DNA of 64,000 nucleotides from Corylus avellana (taxonomy: Eukaryota; Streptophyta; Magnoliopsida; Fagales; Betulaceae), in the NCBI RefSeq assembly GCF_901000735.1, contig NC_081542.1, positions 25,435,093-25,499,092 on the forward strand. Direction: 5' to 3'. Made by a program: the position numbers and the translations under genes. The first letter of the stretch is position 1; the number at the start of each line of letters is the position of its first letter. Positions 23,241 to 34,644 of this stretch are shown here, in pieces. The notes under the pieces were generated by a model, which made no database searches, was not told where the DNA came from, and saw only the letters and a list, made by a program, of their open reading frames with translations.

Positions 23241-24762
23241 ATGGACTCCAAGAGAGAAGAAGTTGAGCAAAAGCCTCATGCAATCTGTGTTCCATTGCCA
23301 GTTCAAAGCCACATAAAAGCCATGCTTAAATTCTCAAAGCTTCTTCATCAAAAAGGTTTTCACATAACCTTTGTCAACACCGACTTCAACCACCAACGTT
23401 TCATCAAATCCATGGGTGCCGGCACCTTAGACGGCTTGCCGGACTTTCGGTTCCAAACCATCCCGGATGGTCTACCCCATTCTGATCCCGATTCCACCCA
23501 AAGCATCTTCTCTCTTTGTGATTCCATTGCCAACAACATGTTGCCTCCATTTTCCAACCTCCTCGACAACCTCAACAATCCCCAACCAACTTGCATTGTC
23601 TCGGATCCTTACATGACGTTTACAATGACGGCAGCAGAAAAGCTTGGAATCCCCATACTTATGCTCTCCACCATCTCTGCATCCTCCCTTATGCTTTGCA
23701 ACCAGCTTTCTTCGGCGAGGGACAAAGGGCTCATACCACTTAAAGGTATAAAACAAATTAACCCAAATGAAATATAGATTTAGTTTTTACTCTAAACACA
23801 TGATTTTGATTTTCCATGATGCAGATGAGAGCTTTCTGACAAATGGGTATTTGGAAACGACTGTAGACTGGATTCCAGGTATGAAAGACATCCGTTTGAT
23901 GGATTTCCCGAGCTTTATTCGAACCACAGATCCAAATGAATTTACAATTAACATTAACATCATAATGGAAGTAATGGGGAAAGCTACAAAAGCTTCGGGA
24001 GTTGTAATCCATACATTTGATGCCTTAGAGGGAAAAGTTTTGGGTGCTCTGTCACCTTTGTTTCCTAATGTTTATGCAGTTGGACCACTCCAACTATTAC
24101 TGAATCACTCACCCAACGACGACCCTTTGAAGGCAGTTGGGTATAGTTTATGGAAAGAAGAAGATGAGTGGCTCCATTGGCTTGATTCCAAGCAACCCAA
24201 TTCAGTGATATATGTGAATTTTGGCAGCATAGCCGTCATGACCCAACAACAGTTGCTTGAATTTGCTTGGGGGCTTGCAAATAGCAACTTTCCATTTTTG
24301 TTCATTGTTAGGCCTGATCTAGTTATTGGTGAATCCGCAATTTTGCCGCCGGAGTTTTTGTTAGAAACTAAAGAAAGAGGTGTAATAGCTACTTGGTGCC
24401 CTCAAGAGGAGGTGTTGAACCACCCCGCAGTCGGGGTGTTCTTAACACACTGCGGTTGGAATTCAATGATTGAAGGCCTGTCGGCCGGGGTGCCATTGCT
24501 TTGTTGTCCATTCTTCGGGGATCAGCAAACAAATTGTAGGTATGCTTGCAATGTGTGGAGGATTGGGATGGAGATTGAGAATAATGCCACGAGAAAGGAG
24601 GTGGGGAAGATTGTGAGAGAGTTGATGGAGGGAGAGAATGGTAAGAAAATCAAGCAGAATGTGTTGGAGTGGATGAAATTAGCAGAGGAGGCCACGGATC
24701 TGCGTGGTTCATCATTCAGAAATTTGGAAGATTTAGTCAACTTGCTTTTATCAAAAGGTTAA
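23241..24762 (+). CDS. UGT85A-like UDP-glucosyltransferase, intact, two exons
   Basis: Family 1 UDP-glycosyltransferase, expected to transfer glucose from UDP-glucose to a small-molecule aglycone in the cytosol. Exon 1 is 23241-23745 and exon 2 is 23825-24762. The 79-bp phase-1 GT-AG intron falls after GLIPLK, as expected for UGT85 genes. The product is 480 aa, normal for the family. His24 (in QSHIKAM) and Asp122 (in CIVSDPYM) form the catalytic dyad. The PSPG box is residues 359-402, from [14 protein letters not shown] to FFGDQ, ending in the Gln linked to glucose donors. SH replaces the more usual GH at the catalytic His. I prefer the ATG at 23241 because copy 4 also starts with MDS; an in-frame ATG at 23205 would add 12 residues. 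It most resembles proteins annotated as 7-deoxyloganetin glucosyltransferase-like, but the acceptor cannot be predicted. Confidence 0.93.
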
Positions 24763-25308
24763 TTAATTAGAAGATTAACAAGACACTTGCAGGGCTAATT
24801 AATGATGTAAACTGTAGCTTATTTTAGTGCAGCAGAAATTTAATTAATTAAATAAGGAGTTTTATCTCCATTTGTTTCTATCTTTTTCTATTCCATTGAT
24901 GTATGTGCCGCATGTAGATGAACTTTCTGTTGGAGAAAATTGAAGTTCTGGGCATCTCTGAAGAGAGAGAAAACAATAATAAACAAATTTGTACAGTGTG
25001 AACAGCGTAATTACATTTTGACTTTTATGTTGGCTAATAATATTATAAATGATAATCTTGTGTTTTTCGACTCGGGTCTCTGATATGAGTTACAGTCACC
25101 CTGTAATGAGATGCTAGTATGTTGTGACAGTATATATAGTTAGTATGTTTACGATGCCTTGTAGCGGGGCTACTTTTATGTTATAGATCACCTATAATAG
25201 GGTTCCGTCGTTCCGATACTATAAGATAACCTCTATTGTGTGAGTAGGAATGGAGTCAGCTTTGAGGTTGGGGGACTAAGGACTAAAGTCTTTTTGGGAA
25301 GGGACCAA

Positions 25309-25511
25309 TTGGCAAAAAATGCCTTTTTTTTTTTTTTTTTTTTGGTTGGCAATTTTGGCAATCCACCCCCTCAAAGTTTCAAATTTTTGCAATTTGATCA
25401 ATTGTATTCAAAACTTCTCATATTGCCCCTAATTTTTTTTTATTTTTTATTTTTATAAAAATTAAAAAAAAAATTGGGGTGGCTTTTGGCCATTTGGCAA
25501 TTTTTGCACCC

Positions 25512-25576
<65 letters not shown>

Positions 25577-25722
25577 TAGGGGCAATATGGAGAACTTTGG
25601 TAACAATATTGGTCGTGAATTGCACTTAGACTTTGGGGTGGATTGCCAAAATTAAAACTTTGGAAGTTGAATTGAAAATCATTCCAAACGTTGGGGATAA
25701 AATGTAATTTTCCAAAAGTTTT
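25309..25722. mobile_element. Foldback MITE (GGCAATCCACC type), block A copy
   Basis: The two arms are inverse complements. The left has TTTTGGCAATCCACCCCCTC and ATTGCCCCTAATTTTT. The right has AAAAATTAGGGGCAATATGG and GGGTGGATTGCCAAAATT. A (TA)n run (about 25517-25567) sits in the centre. Related copies are at about 43885-44265 and 52140-52515. Ends are approximate. Confidence 0.65.
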
Positions 25723-25781
25723 AATTCATGCCACACACTATACCTCAAAAAAACGGTCATCTCCTATTTAACTAGGCAACT

Positions 25782-25834
<53 letters not shown>

Positions 25835-25836
25835 CT

Positions 25837-26217
25837 TTATTGAAGACCCCTGAACTTTCACTCGATTTGACAAAGCTCTCAAACTTCAAAATTTCTCAAT
25901 TTAATTCTCTAAACTTTCAATTGCTCTCAATTTGACCCCTCCGTCAAATTTAGGGTTTAGAAATACCAAAAAAGACCAAAAATATCCTTGATTTTCCTTT
26001 TTCTTTTTAATAAAAAAACTTTTGGAATTAAGGGTAAAGTTGAAATTTTATAAAAAAAAAAAAAATCAGGAGTATAAATGCCATGTGATGTTTAAAATCT
26101 GGCGAAAAGATCCAAATTGATTGCAATTGAAAGTTCATGGACTAAATTGAGAGCTTTTGAAGTTTAGGAAGGTTTGTCAAGTCGGATGGAAGTTCAGAGG
26201 TCTTCAGTGAAATTACC
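25837..26217. mobile_element. Foldback MITE (TTGAAGACCCCTGAACTTTC type), block A copy
   Basis: Left arm: TATTGAAGACCCCTGAACTT then CTCGATTTGACAAAGC. Right arm, inverted: AAGTTCAGAGGTCTTCAGTG preceded by TTTGTCAAGTCGGATGG. The inner arms also pair (CAATTTAATTCTCTAAACTT against GACTAAATTGAGAGC). The copy in block B is at about 44320-44703. Ends are approximate. Confidence 0.65.
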
Positions 26218-27622
26218 TCAAAAATAAACTATATATAGAAATTAACTGTTTATAATCATAGATGACAAAAAATAAACATATAAAAACTTTTTATAGAAAC
26301 TAGCAACACTAAGACTTTACAACAAAATAAACCTATAAAAAAACAAAATGACAAATAAAAGATAAAAATACTGAAATTAATTAGTGCGTTTAAGAGGTAG
26401 GCTCATAATTTATTAGTGTAGTAGTACTGAAATTTATTTGGAAGTGTGAGAACTAGGCATGTCTTTTTTAGCCGATGTACTAATTAGACCCTATTAATTG
26501 TGCATATTTTATTTTGCCATCAGTATATATTATTAAGTATTTATGATGCCTGTGTGTAACAGTTCGGACCCCCATAAAAAAATCCTAATTCCGCTGCTGA
26601 GGACACTATTATTTTTCTCAAGTTTATTCCTCAATGCATGAAAACGTTATCAAAGCAATAACATCCAGCATATTTATATCATTTCATAAGCAGTACTATA
26701 ATCATCACGCACGTATAATGTTCGATGTTGGAGACTGGCAAAACCACTTATGATGCTTAAGTTATTTAAAGGTGAACTTGAGAATATGTATAAGCAAAGT
26801 GTAGGCAAGAAAATGTGCAAAAACTAGCGTGCATATTGTTAGCATATAATAAGGGATTTAATTTTAGATATTTGCATTGATTGTATTATTCTCACCAACC
26901 AAAATTCTCACCTCCAATAAATATGAGCTTTATGTATTATAAATTTTATCAAGAAATAAGAGCAAAATGTAGTATTTAGGCTTTATCATATGGACGTAAG
27001 TCATAAATTGAACCACCTAAAATTTTTTGTATTTGTTTTGTTTTATTTCTGTTATCTTAATTTTTCCCATTGATTATCTTTTCTTAACTGGTATCATAGC
27101 TATAAGCCAACGCTAGTTTTCAATCCTAACAATTTCAATTTATTTATTTAATTTTTCTCCCTTATGTAGCATTAGGGGTGGGCAAATTAACTGCCTACCG
27201 CTTATAGTTACCGATCACCTACCGATCGATTAACAGTCAACCGACCTATGCGAGTTGAAAATCGGTATGAATTTTTTATATTGGCGTCGGTTCGGTCAAT
27301 CGGTATAAAATTTTTGTTGTCGGTTAACTGAACCACCAAATTTGAGATGGATTAAGGCTTTGACGGATAGACTTTGCAGAGTGATGTTTTGTTAAAAGTA
27401 TTTGGTAAGTTTTTTGCATCTTATATTCTTATTGTTTGCATCTTATGTTCAATAAGTTATTTTAGCCCAAGAACAATAATTTGGACCCCCAAAATAGCTA
27501 ATTTTGGGCCATTTTAAAAATAGCATTGGCCCAATAAAAAAATCCAATTAAATGATTAACTAGCCGAAATTAACCAAAAGTTTCGAAATAATTTGTTATC
27601 GAGATCAAATTGGTGAATTTCG

Positions 27623-27658
<36 letters not shown>

Positions 27659-28357
27659 TTTTGTGGGTGATTTTTAGCTCAAGGGTGTCATATTGGTGGG
27701 TAGATTTCCCAATGCAAGATGATTTCAGAGAGTATGCTAATGTATATATGTTTATGCACAAATTAAATGTTGGGTAAAAAACAGAGCTGAAAATTTCTCT
27801 CATGCAGTGTTCATTATCTGTTCTATTTATTTATTTATTTATTTTTCCCTTTTTCTTAGATCTTTGTGGTTCTTGAGAAGAATGAGACACAAAAGAAAGA
27901 CATGTAATGCATAAATTTGAGACATGTTTATGCTGAAATTGGAGATGTCTAGATTTGATTCCTCAAATTAGTCTGATGGTCTGCTGCTTAGCTTGTCGTG
28001 CACAGATCAACTGCCATTGTTATGTTTCTGTCATTCTGTCAAATTTGTAGTGCTTTGTTGACCGAAGGAAGGCCTTGTTAAACTATCATTATCCCCTTTA
28101 CCAAGCTATTTGATTTTGGGGGTCTACTCAGCATCAAACTGAATCAACTGATGCAGGTATTGTGATAATTTTTTAAAGGTTAATCCTACTTATCTTCACG
28201 CTTATTTATCATTCTTATCACGTATGTGACACTTAAAACACGTTGCTTTAATCAATATGAAAGGCATGTGAAGAATATCATTATTCTTGTTGCAAGAAGT
28301 TTTATTGAAAAAGCAGGTGACTTTTACATGTGGACACACGTCATTTTTATATACTAA

Positions 28358-28388
<31 letters not shown>

Positions 28389-28542
28389 TCCTTCCACCCA
28401 ATTTAGGGTCCGTTTGGAATTGTAATGTCAAAAAGTGCAATTTTAAAATAGCAATTTTGAATAGGCGATTTGAAAATGTGATTTTAAAAAATACATTTAA
28501 GCGTTTATTTGGCCTTTTAAAATTGTGCGTTTTCAAAAGAGA

Positions 28543-28736
28543 AATGATATTTAGTAAACTCTCATACGACTGTCATACAACTATGATGATTTGGCAGTAA
28601 ATTTCAGCTATTGATTTTTATTTTTACAAGCTCTTGTTGATCCAACAAAGACCGATTTTCACTACTACATCATCATAGTTGTATGACAATCGTATGAGAG
28701 TCTACTAAATAAAATTACTCTTTCAAAAAAGCACAT
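28543..28736. mobile_element. MITE with ~50-bp inverted repeats, block A copy
   Basis: It starts AGAGAAATGATATTTAGTAA and ends with the imperfect inverse (TACTAAATAAAATTACTCTT). The inner parts also pair: CATACAACTATGATGA with TCATCATAGTTGTATG. The copy in block B is at about 48020-48212. Partial relatives occur near 19672-19735 and 56850-56935. Confidence 0.7.
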
Positions 28737-28999
28737 ATTTACCTACGATTTGAACAAATCAAAATTTTAAAAAATCACAATCACAAACAATCAGTTTTCT
28801 ACTATTTGATTTAAAATCCCACTTTTAATCTATGCAAACACACCCTTAAAAGAAAATTGTGTCATTTTCAAATTAAGCATAAAATTGTATGAACTGGGTT
28901 CCATAGATTACAACTGGCCTGGATATTTTTTTTTTTTAATTTTTTTCTCTTATTGGGCAGCTATTGCTTGTGGGCGTTGACCAGAAACTTGATAAATCA

Positions 29000-29129
29000 T
29001 AAAATAGGGTTCTAAGTTTTGTATTTCTTTTTTGGTTTTCTATTTTGTGATTTTCATAGTTCTACTGATATACCTCGAAGACATCTAATTATTGTAATAA
29101 ATTATTTTAGAAAATATTAATAAAAACTA
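29000..29129. other. Spacer with left target-site duplication
   Basis: AT-rich sequence with no gene. The last nine bases, TAAAAACTA (29121-29129), are the left target-site duplication of the foldback element that follows. Confidence 0.6.
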
Positions 29130-30259
29130 GGAATAAATACAAAATTGGTCCGTGTGGTTGACCTAATTTACAAATCACTCCTTGTAGTTTAAAAAATAAT
29201 TTATAGGTCCCTAGGGTAGGCTAAAATAATATTTTACTCCATGAACTCATTTTTCCGTTAAATGACTTAACGGAAACCGTTACATTGCCACATCACACCC
29301 AATAAAAATAAGACAGTCATTTTGAGGCTCCAACACACACTTCACGTCAAATTAAATAATCCTAAACCCTCTATATCCCCTGTGCCGCTGTCGTCTTCAT
29401 CTTCCCTTTCGATTCTTTATAGGTCTCTAGGGTAGGCTAAAATAATATTTTACTCCATGAACTCATTTTTCCGTTAAATGACTTAACGGAAACCGTTACA
29501 TTGCCACATCACACCCAATAAAAATAAGACAGTCATTTTGAGGCTCCAACACACACTTCACGTCAAATTAAATAATCCTAAACCCTCTATATCCCCTGTG
29601 CCGCTGTCGTCTTCATCTTCCCCAACGATTATTGCAGTCATATTCATCTTCGTCTTCATGCCGTCGTCTTCATCTTCCCTACCGATTCTTGCCACCGTCG
29701 TCTTCATCTTCCCAAAAAAAAAACGACACACAGAGAGAGAGGAATAGATTGTTTTCGATGCCCGAAAACAATTTTTGCAGATGCTTCAATGCCCAAAAGT
29801 AAATCCGAATTTTCATAGAAAAACTGCCAAAAAATGCACTAATCCAAAAACGCAAATGCCCAAAAATCTCAGAGTAATTCACAGATCGAACATCACACTT
29901 ATCGAAAGATGAAGACGATGGCAAGAATCGTTGGGGAAGATGAAGACGAAGGTGGCACAGGGGATATAGAGGGATTAGGTTTATTTAATTTAACATTGAG
30001 TGTGTGTTGGATCTTCAAAATGACGTGAAAAAGCTTATTTGTCATTTTTTAAAAGCATAAATAAAAAAGAACACATGTCTTATTTTATTGGGTATGATGT
30101 GGTAATGTAACGATTTCCGTTAAGTCATTTAACGGAAAATGAGTTCAGGAAGTAAAATGTTATTTTGGCTTTTCTTAGGGACCTATAAATTTTTTAAAAA
30201 ACCACAATGAGTGATTTGTAAATTAGGTCAACCACAGGGACCAATTTTGCATTTATCCC
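29130..30259. mobile_element. Mutator-type foldback element with 9-bp target duplication
   Basis: The element is 1,130 bp and starts GGAATAAATACAAAATTGG. It ends with the inverse, CCAATTTTGCATTTATCCC. It is flanked by identical TAAAAACTA (29121-29129 and 30260-30268). A 9-bp duplication is characteristic of the Mutator superfamily. The inverted arms extend for several hundred bp (both carry the TTCCGTTAAGTCATTTAACG region). The left arm holds a direct duplication of about 216 bp (29201-29416 and 29417-29632). No transposase is encoded, so it is non-autonomous. Confidence 0.9.
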
Positions 30260-30268
30260 TAAAAACTA

Positions 30269-31330
30269 ATCATAAGAAAATAATTGGTTATCACGTGAAG
30301 TTTAGAGATATGATTATGAGGATCATGTATATCTCATATGATTAATTTTGTTAATGATTTTCATAACTAGATCAAAATAGTTGATTAGAATAATTATTAA
30401 ATATGTTATTCTAATCAACTATTTTTATCCAGTTATGACTATTGGGCGTATGACTAAAAATATTAACCACCTGCGAAATATGTGTAATAGGCCAAACGTG
30501 CATTTTTAAACACAATCACTGATCTGTTTAGCTGTGTATTTAATAAAAAAAATTAAAAATTAAAAATTAAAAAAAAAAAAAAAGAAAGCCTGTTTGAAAT
30601 GTTTCGCGTAGCAAGTAAGATGTGTGTTTTAAAAATGTACTATTTTAAATGTTGAATCTCATTTTTAAATTTTTATCAAAAATTGAACTGTATTTTCAAA
30701 TATTACATTTTGAAAATACAATTATTTTTTTTTCAAACAGCACATTTTGAAACTGCTAAATCAAATGGAATGCTATACTTAGCAATTAGCATTTATTAAT
30801 TCTCAACATTTTTTTTTTTTCATAGGGGAATATATCTTTCATATCAATCCCTTGAAAAAAGATAAAGGGCATAAAGCTATAGCTTAAACTTTTGATAAAT
30901 CATAACCAAAGCTATGAGGTTACAACATCATAGAGATAAACATAAAAATCTTATAATCAAGCCATATCTATGACTTCAACATTCGCTAACACATATCAAA
31001 ACTTCAGTTATAGAATATATATGCTCCAAGCAGACTCAATCTAATACATAGGTAGCCCATAGAGTAATTCTAAAAGACCTACTTGTGTCCTACTAAGAAT
31101 GATGTGACTATTAAAATCATCATTTGATCAAAATTCAATAATGATCAATTACAAGCTCAATTGTGACTTTAATAGCTACATCATTTTTAGTACGACACAA
31201 GTAAGCCTTTTAGCATTACTCGTAGCCCATATTCCTAACTTTTATTTTATCGGCCATGAGAGTAAAGCCCTTACACTAATCCTCCTTGACCAAAAGGCCA
31301 GAATAAAAAACCCAAAATCGCTTATAAAAG
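30269..31330. other. AT-rich non-coding stretch with a hairpin
   Basis: No gene was recognised. An inverted repeat at about 30362-30440 pairs AACTAGATCAAAATAGTTG and TTGATTAGAATAA with TTATTCTAATCAACTAT and ATCCAGTTATGA; this is probably a small MITE. From about 30825 to 31330 there is unassigned low-copy-looking sequence. Confidence 0.4.
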
Positions 31331-32459
31331 TAGATCTAAGGAGAAGTCAAACCCTTATTCCAAAAAAAAAAAACAAAAAAACAAAAAACAAAAGCACAAT
31401 AAAAAAATCACTAAACAGCTACAAGACTACAATAGCCGGAGCGATGGAAGCGAAGTGCATTGGCCCGTGCATGGAGGACGATATGGAGCTGTTTTGCGCC
31501 GATGGGCAGATGAGGAGTCGAAGAGCACGGTAGGCTAACGCATGGCTAAGCGAAACCAGTTGATAAGACTCGATCTAGATTTGAAAAATAAGATCTAAAG
31601 CCCAACCAATTCAGGGGAGGCAAAGAGCGGCAGAGGGCGGACGGAAGCAGTGATGACCGGAGCAACTGGAAAATTTAAAAAAAAAAAAAAAAAAACAAAA
31701 AACAAAAAAACAAAAAAAACAAAAACTGAAGAAAAAAAAACAAAAAAAAACAACAAAAACAAAAACAAAAACAAAAACAAAAACAAAAAACAAAAAGGGG
31801 AGGGGGAGCTATTCGGAGTTTTTCAGCTTCGAGAGAGAGAGAAGCCTTTTTTTTTTACCTTTTCATACCCATCCACCTCCTCAGTGAGGGCTCTCCACCG
31901 CTTCTGTGGAGCCTTCTCAAGGAGAGCCCCTTTCCTCTTCACCTCCGCCTAGCGCGGTCTCCCCTCTTCCTCCCATTGTCACTGGTTCTCTTTTGGTTTT
32001 TCTTTTTTCACCACGAAGAAGCTTCAACGACAGTCCTCCTTCTCTAAGCCGCCACGCCCCGTCTTGTTGTCACTCTTTGGTTGTTCTCCTTCCTTAGTCG
32101 CCACGCCGTGCCTAGTTCTATAGTGAATCTCAAATCCAGTTCTCTCTAGGCTCGATCTGTCGTCCTCCGTTCCTCCACAGCCCCGACGCGCTTGGCCACT
32201 AGGTTCCCCAGCTTTCCATCTCTCCGACACCGCCTCTTTTTTCTTCATCCACCTACGACGCACTGGCGTGTGGACCACACACGTCTGTGGGTGAATCTAA
32301 CATGCCTGTGCGTGGACCTCAAGCACTGACGCATGAATCAAACGCGTCGATGCATGTTCATCGAGCTACAGTCAGAAGCTCGTCTGCCCCTCTATTGAAG
32401 TCGCTGTTTCGTGATCTTTTTTACTGTTATTTTTATTTTCCCTATATTTTTATCTTTAT
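31331..32459. other. Low-complexity A-rich tract and GC-richer unassigned DNA
   Basis: 31363-31400 and 31677-31795 are A/AC-rich runs ((CAAAAA)n type). Open frames across them are simple-sequence translations and not genes. 31850-32400 is CT- and CG-richer, similar in character to 21560-21750, and probably the 5' part of the retroposon-like repeat that ends near 32910. I see no gene. Confidence 0.4.
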
Positions 32460-32910
32460 TGTTTTTTATAGCTTTTTGTGTATATTGATGCTTGTTTGTT
32501 TCGTGGGTTATTGTCTCCCTGGTTTATTTTGTTTTGTTTGTTTTGTGGAGACTTTTGTAGCGGGTTAGTGGTAGATCCTCCCTATTCTATAGTCCTTATA
32601 TCGGATTATGACAGTGCATTTTCAGTTTCAGCCTTTTTAGGGTGGCTATTTTGGGTTCCATGTAGGCGTTCAGATAGGTTTGCCTTAATCTATACCTCTT
32701 TTGCTTCTGTAACTGCCTTATGCGGCCTTTTGAGAGAACCAAGTTACTCATTTGACCTATTTTCTACCTTATATAATTATTTCTGCACTATTTTCAGTTT
32801 GTTTTGGATCTGTTGTTGGGGAGCCCACCCCTTTTTCGGTTTTAAGATCACCTACTATTTCTTCCTTTTAAATCAGGAGTGGTAAGGATCTTCCTTTATA
32901 ACCCTTTTCC
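32460..32910 (+). repeat. Unclassified retroposon-like repeat, copy 2
   Basis: The plus strand shares a long stretch with the minus strand of 21040-21450, including TGTTGTTGGGGAGCCCACCC and an end of ACCCTTTTCCTTATTCAATT followed by an A-rich tail. The A-rich 3' end suggests a retroposed copy. No conserved protein was seen. Confidence 0.45.
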
Positions 32911-33344
32911 TTATTCAATTAAAAAAATAAAATAAAAGGAGGTAAATTATAATGGTTTGAAGAGTATTTATGATGCAAAAAGAAAGAATTAATTAATTTT
33001 TAGATTTATTTAAGTTTTAGTAATCATTTAGGTTTTATATTTTAAGAGTTAAAGCATTTTTGTAATTCAATAATGGGCCTGGCCCAGAGTCAGTCAAAAT
33101 AGGGTTAGAATTATTTTATAATTTAATAATGGACTTAGCCCAAAAGTCAATCAAATTAGGATTAGGGTTTTGTTAGTCTATTTAAGCAAACTATTATACT
33201 CCTATAGAAGCAAATTATGATTAATGAAAAAGATGTTTTCTTGGAGGCATAATTGTTCTCTTCTTGGTGGTGAGACTGCCAAAACCACATTGTTAACCGA
33301 TGAGACTCTGATCAATGTAATTTATCTTATTTTCTGTTATTTTT
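32911..33344. other. Non-coding stretch before UGT copy 2
   Basis: AT-rich, with two loosely similar units (AATAATGGGCCTGGCCCAGAG near 33070 and AATAATGGACTTAGCCCAAA near 33125). No gene was recognised. Confidence 0.4.
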
Positions 33345-33947
33345 TTATCTATTTCCTCATGTTTATTCAATTGCACCACTCCAACTATTACTCAATCATT
33401 CACCCAATGACGACCCTTTGAAGGCAGTTGGGTATAGTTTATGGAAAGAAGAAGATGAGTGCCTCCATTGGCTTGATTCTAAGCAACCCAATTCAGTGAT
33501 ATATGTGAATTTGGGCAGCATAGCTGTCATGACCCAACAACAGTTGCTTGAATTTGCTTAGAGGCTTGCAAATAGCAACTTTCCATTTTTGTTAATTCTT
33601 AGGCCTGATCTAGTTATTGGGGAATCGGCAATTTTGCCGCCGGTGTTTTCTTTAGAAACTAAAGAAAGAGGATTAATAGCTACTTGGTGCCCTCAAGAGG
33701 AGGCACTGAACCACCCCGCCGTCGTGGCGTTCTTAACACATTGCGGTTGGAATTCAATGATTGAAGGCCTGTCGGCCAAGGTGCCGTTGCTTTGTTGTCC
33801 ATTCTTTAGGAATCAGCCAACAAATTGTAGGTATGCTTGCGATATGTGGAGGATTGGGATGGAGATTGAGAATAATGCCACGAGAAAGGAGGTGGAGAAG
33901 ATTGTGAGAGAGTTGATGGAGGGAGAGAATGGTAAGAAAATCAAGCA
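33345..33947 (+). pseudogene. UGT85A-like pseudogene, copy 2, cut by a copia element
   Basis: Similarity to exon 2 of the intact UGT begins at about 33345 (TTTCCTCATGTTTATTCAAT). Exon 1 and the start of exon 2 are missing. The frame carries a TAG at 33559-33561 where the intact copy has Trp (FAWGL). The PSPG box is recognisable but altered: Ala for Val, Lys for Gly, and FFRNQ in place of FFGDQ, which loses the Asp before the final Gln. The sequence breaks at 33947 after AATCAAGCA, where the SIRE-type copia element begins. The remaining ~150 bp of the gene is not found on the far side, because an assembly gap intervenes. Confidence 0.93.
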
Positions 33948-34035
33948 TGTTAGTTTAGGTTTTGGCACATTCGGTTTGCATGTAAGTTGTTGAAAATGAG
34001 CACCTCAACATGTCCAGGAAGCAGATTTTAGAAGG

Positions 34036-34440
34036 CCCTGTCCGGACCGTTAAAAGCCAAGTCTGGACCCAATTTCCAGAGAATACATGTTGAAGGGCCT
34101 GTCCGGACCATCAGAAGCCGGGTCTGGACACAAAATCTAGAGAGTTGATTTTTATATACATGTTTGGACCGCTAGAAGCTGGGTCCGGACCCCATTTCCA
34201 GCAAGCTATATTTTGAGAGATGGGTCCGGACCACCTGAAGCTGGGTCCGGACCCAAGTTCCAGAAAGCTACAATTGTGAGTTAGGTTCGGACCGTCAAAA
34301 GCTGGGTCCGGACCCAATTTCCAGCAAGCCCATTGTGCATGGCATGTCCGGACACATGACTTGGGTGAACGGACCCCACGTGGTTACGCGTAGGTAACCC
34401 TAGCCATGTCCGAACACCTAATTATTCATGTCCGGACATG
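34036..34440 (+). repeat. Tandem ~60-bp units with palindromic GGTCCGGACC motifs in the LTR
   Basis: Five degenerate units of about 60 bp carry paired TCCGGACC/GGTCCGGAC motifs near 34040-34070, 34102-34127, 34165-34190, 34226-34252 and 34287-34312. Each pair is separated by a short AGAAGCTGGG-like spacer and followed by CAATTTCCAGCAAGC-like sequence. Single TGTCCGGACA words follow near 34346 and 34430. The array lies in U3, where retrotransposon control elements reside. Confidence 0.85.
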
Positions 34441-34644
34441 GTTGCTGAATTATTGTTTTTTCTCTATTTAAACAAAAGGTTTTGCCTAATATAGGTACGT
34501 ATTTTGGAGAGAAAAATTAGAGAGCTTAGAGAGAGATATTGTTCTAGATTATTTGAGAAAAGATTAAATACGTGAAGCCAATCGGAGCTCCGGTGAAAGG
34601 AAATATTTTAGAAGAATTGTGCCAGATGTTCGAGAAAGGGCTAC

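Larger units (their letters stand above)
24763..28999 (+). repeat. Duplicated block A: 3' flank of the intact UGT
   Basis: From about 25061 to 28999 this block matches 43637-48473, in the same order and orientation. The first ~600 bp also matches 49683-50170 and, inverted, about 62000-62526. It has no genes. It holds several MITEs, (TA)n runs at about 25517-25567 and 25787-25833, and a hAT-like terminus (TAGGGGTGGGCAAATTAA) at 27173 whose other end I could not place. The block ends near TTGACCAGAAACTTGAT, where block B joins UGT copy 3. Confidence 0.85.

Noticed and set aside
25517..25567. Open frames of alternating Ile and Tyr across (TA)n runs
   Set aside because: Microsatellite translation only.
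27570..27803. Open frames over block A and block B equivalents (also 47091-47373)
   Set aside because: They are interrupted by the poly-A run and by indels that differ between the two blocks and shift the frame, so they are not conserved as protein.
31141..31952. Lys- and Phe-rich open frames around 31.1-32.0 kb
   Set aside because: They are translations of A-rich and CAAAAA simple repeats, with no conserved motif.
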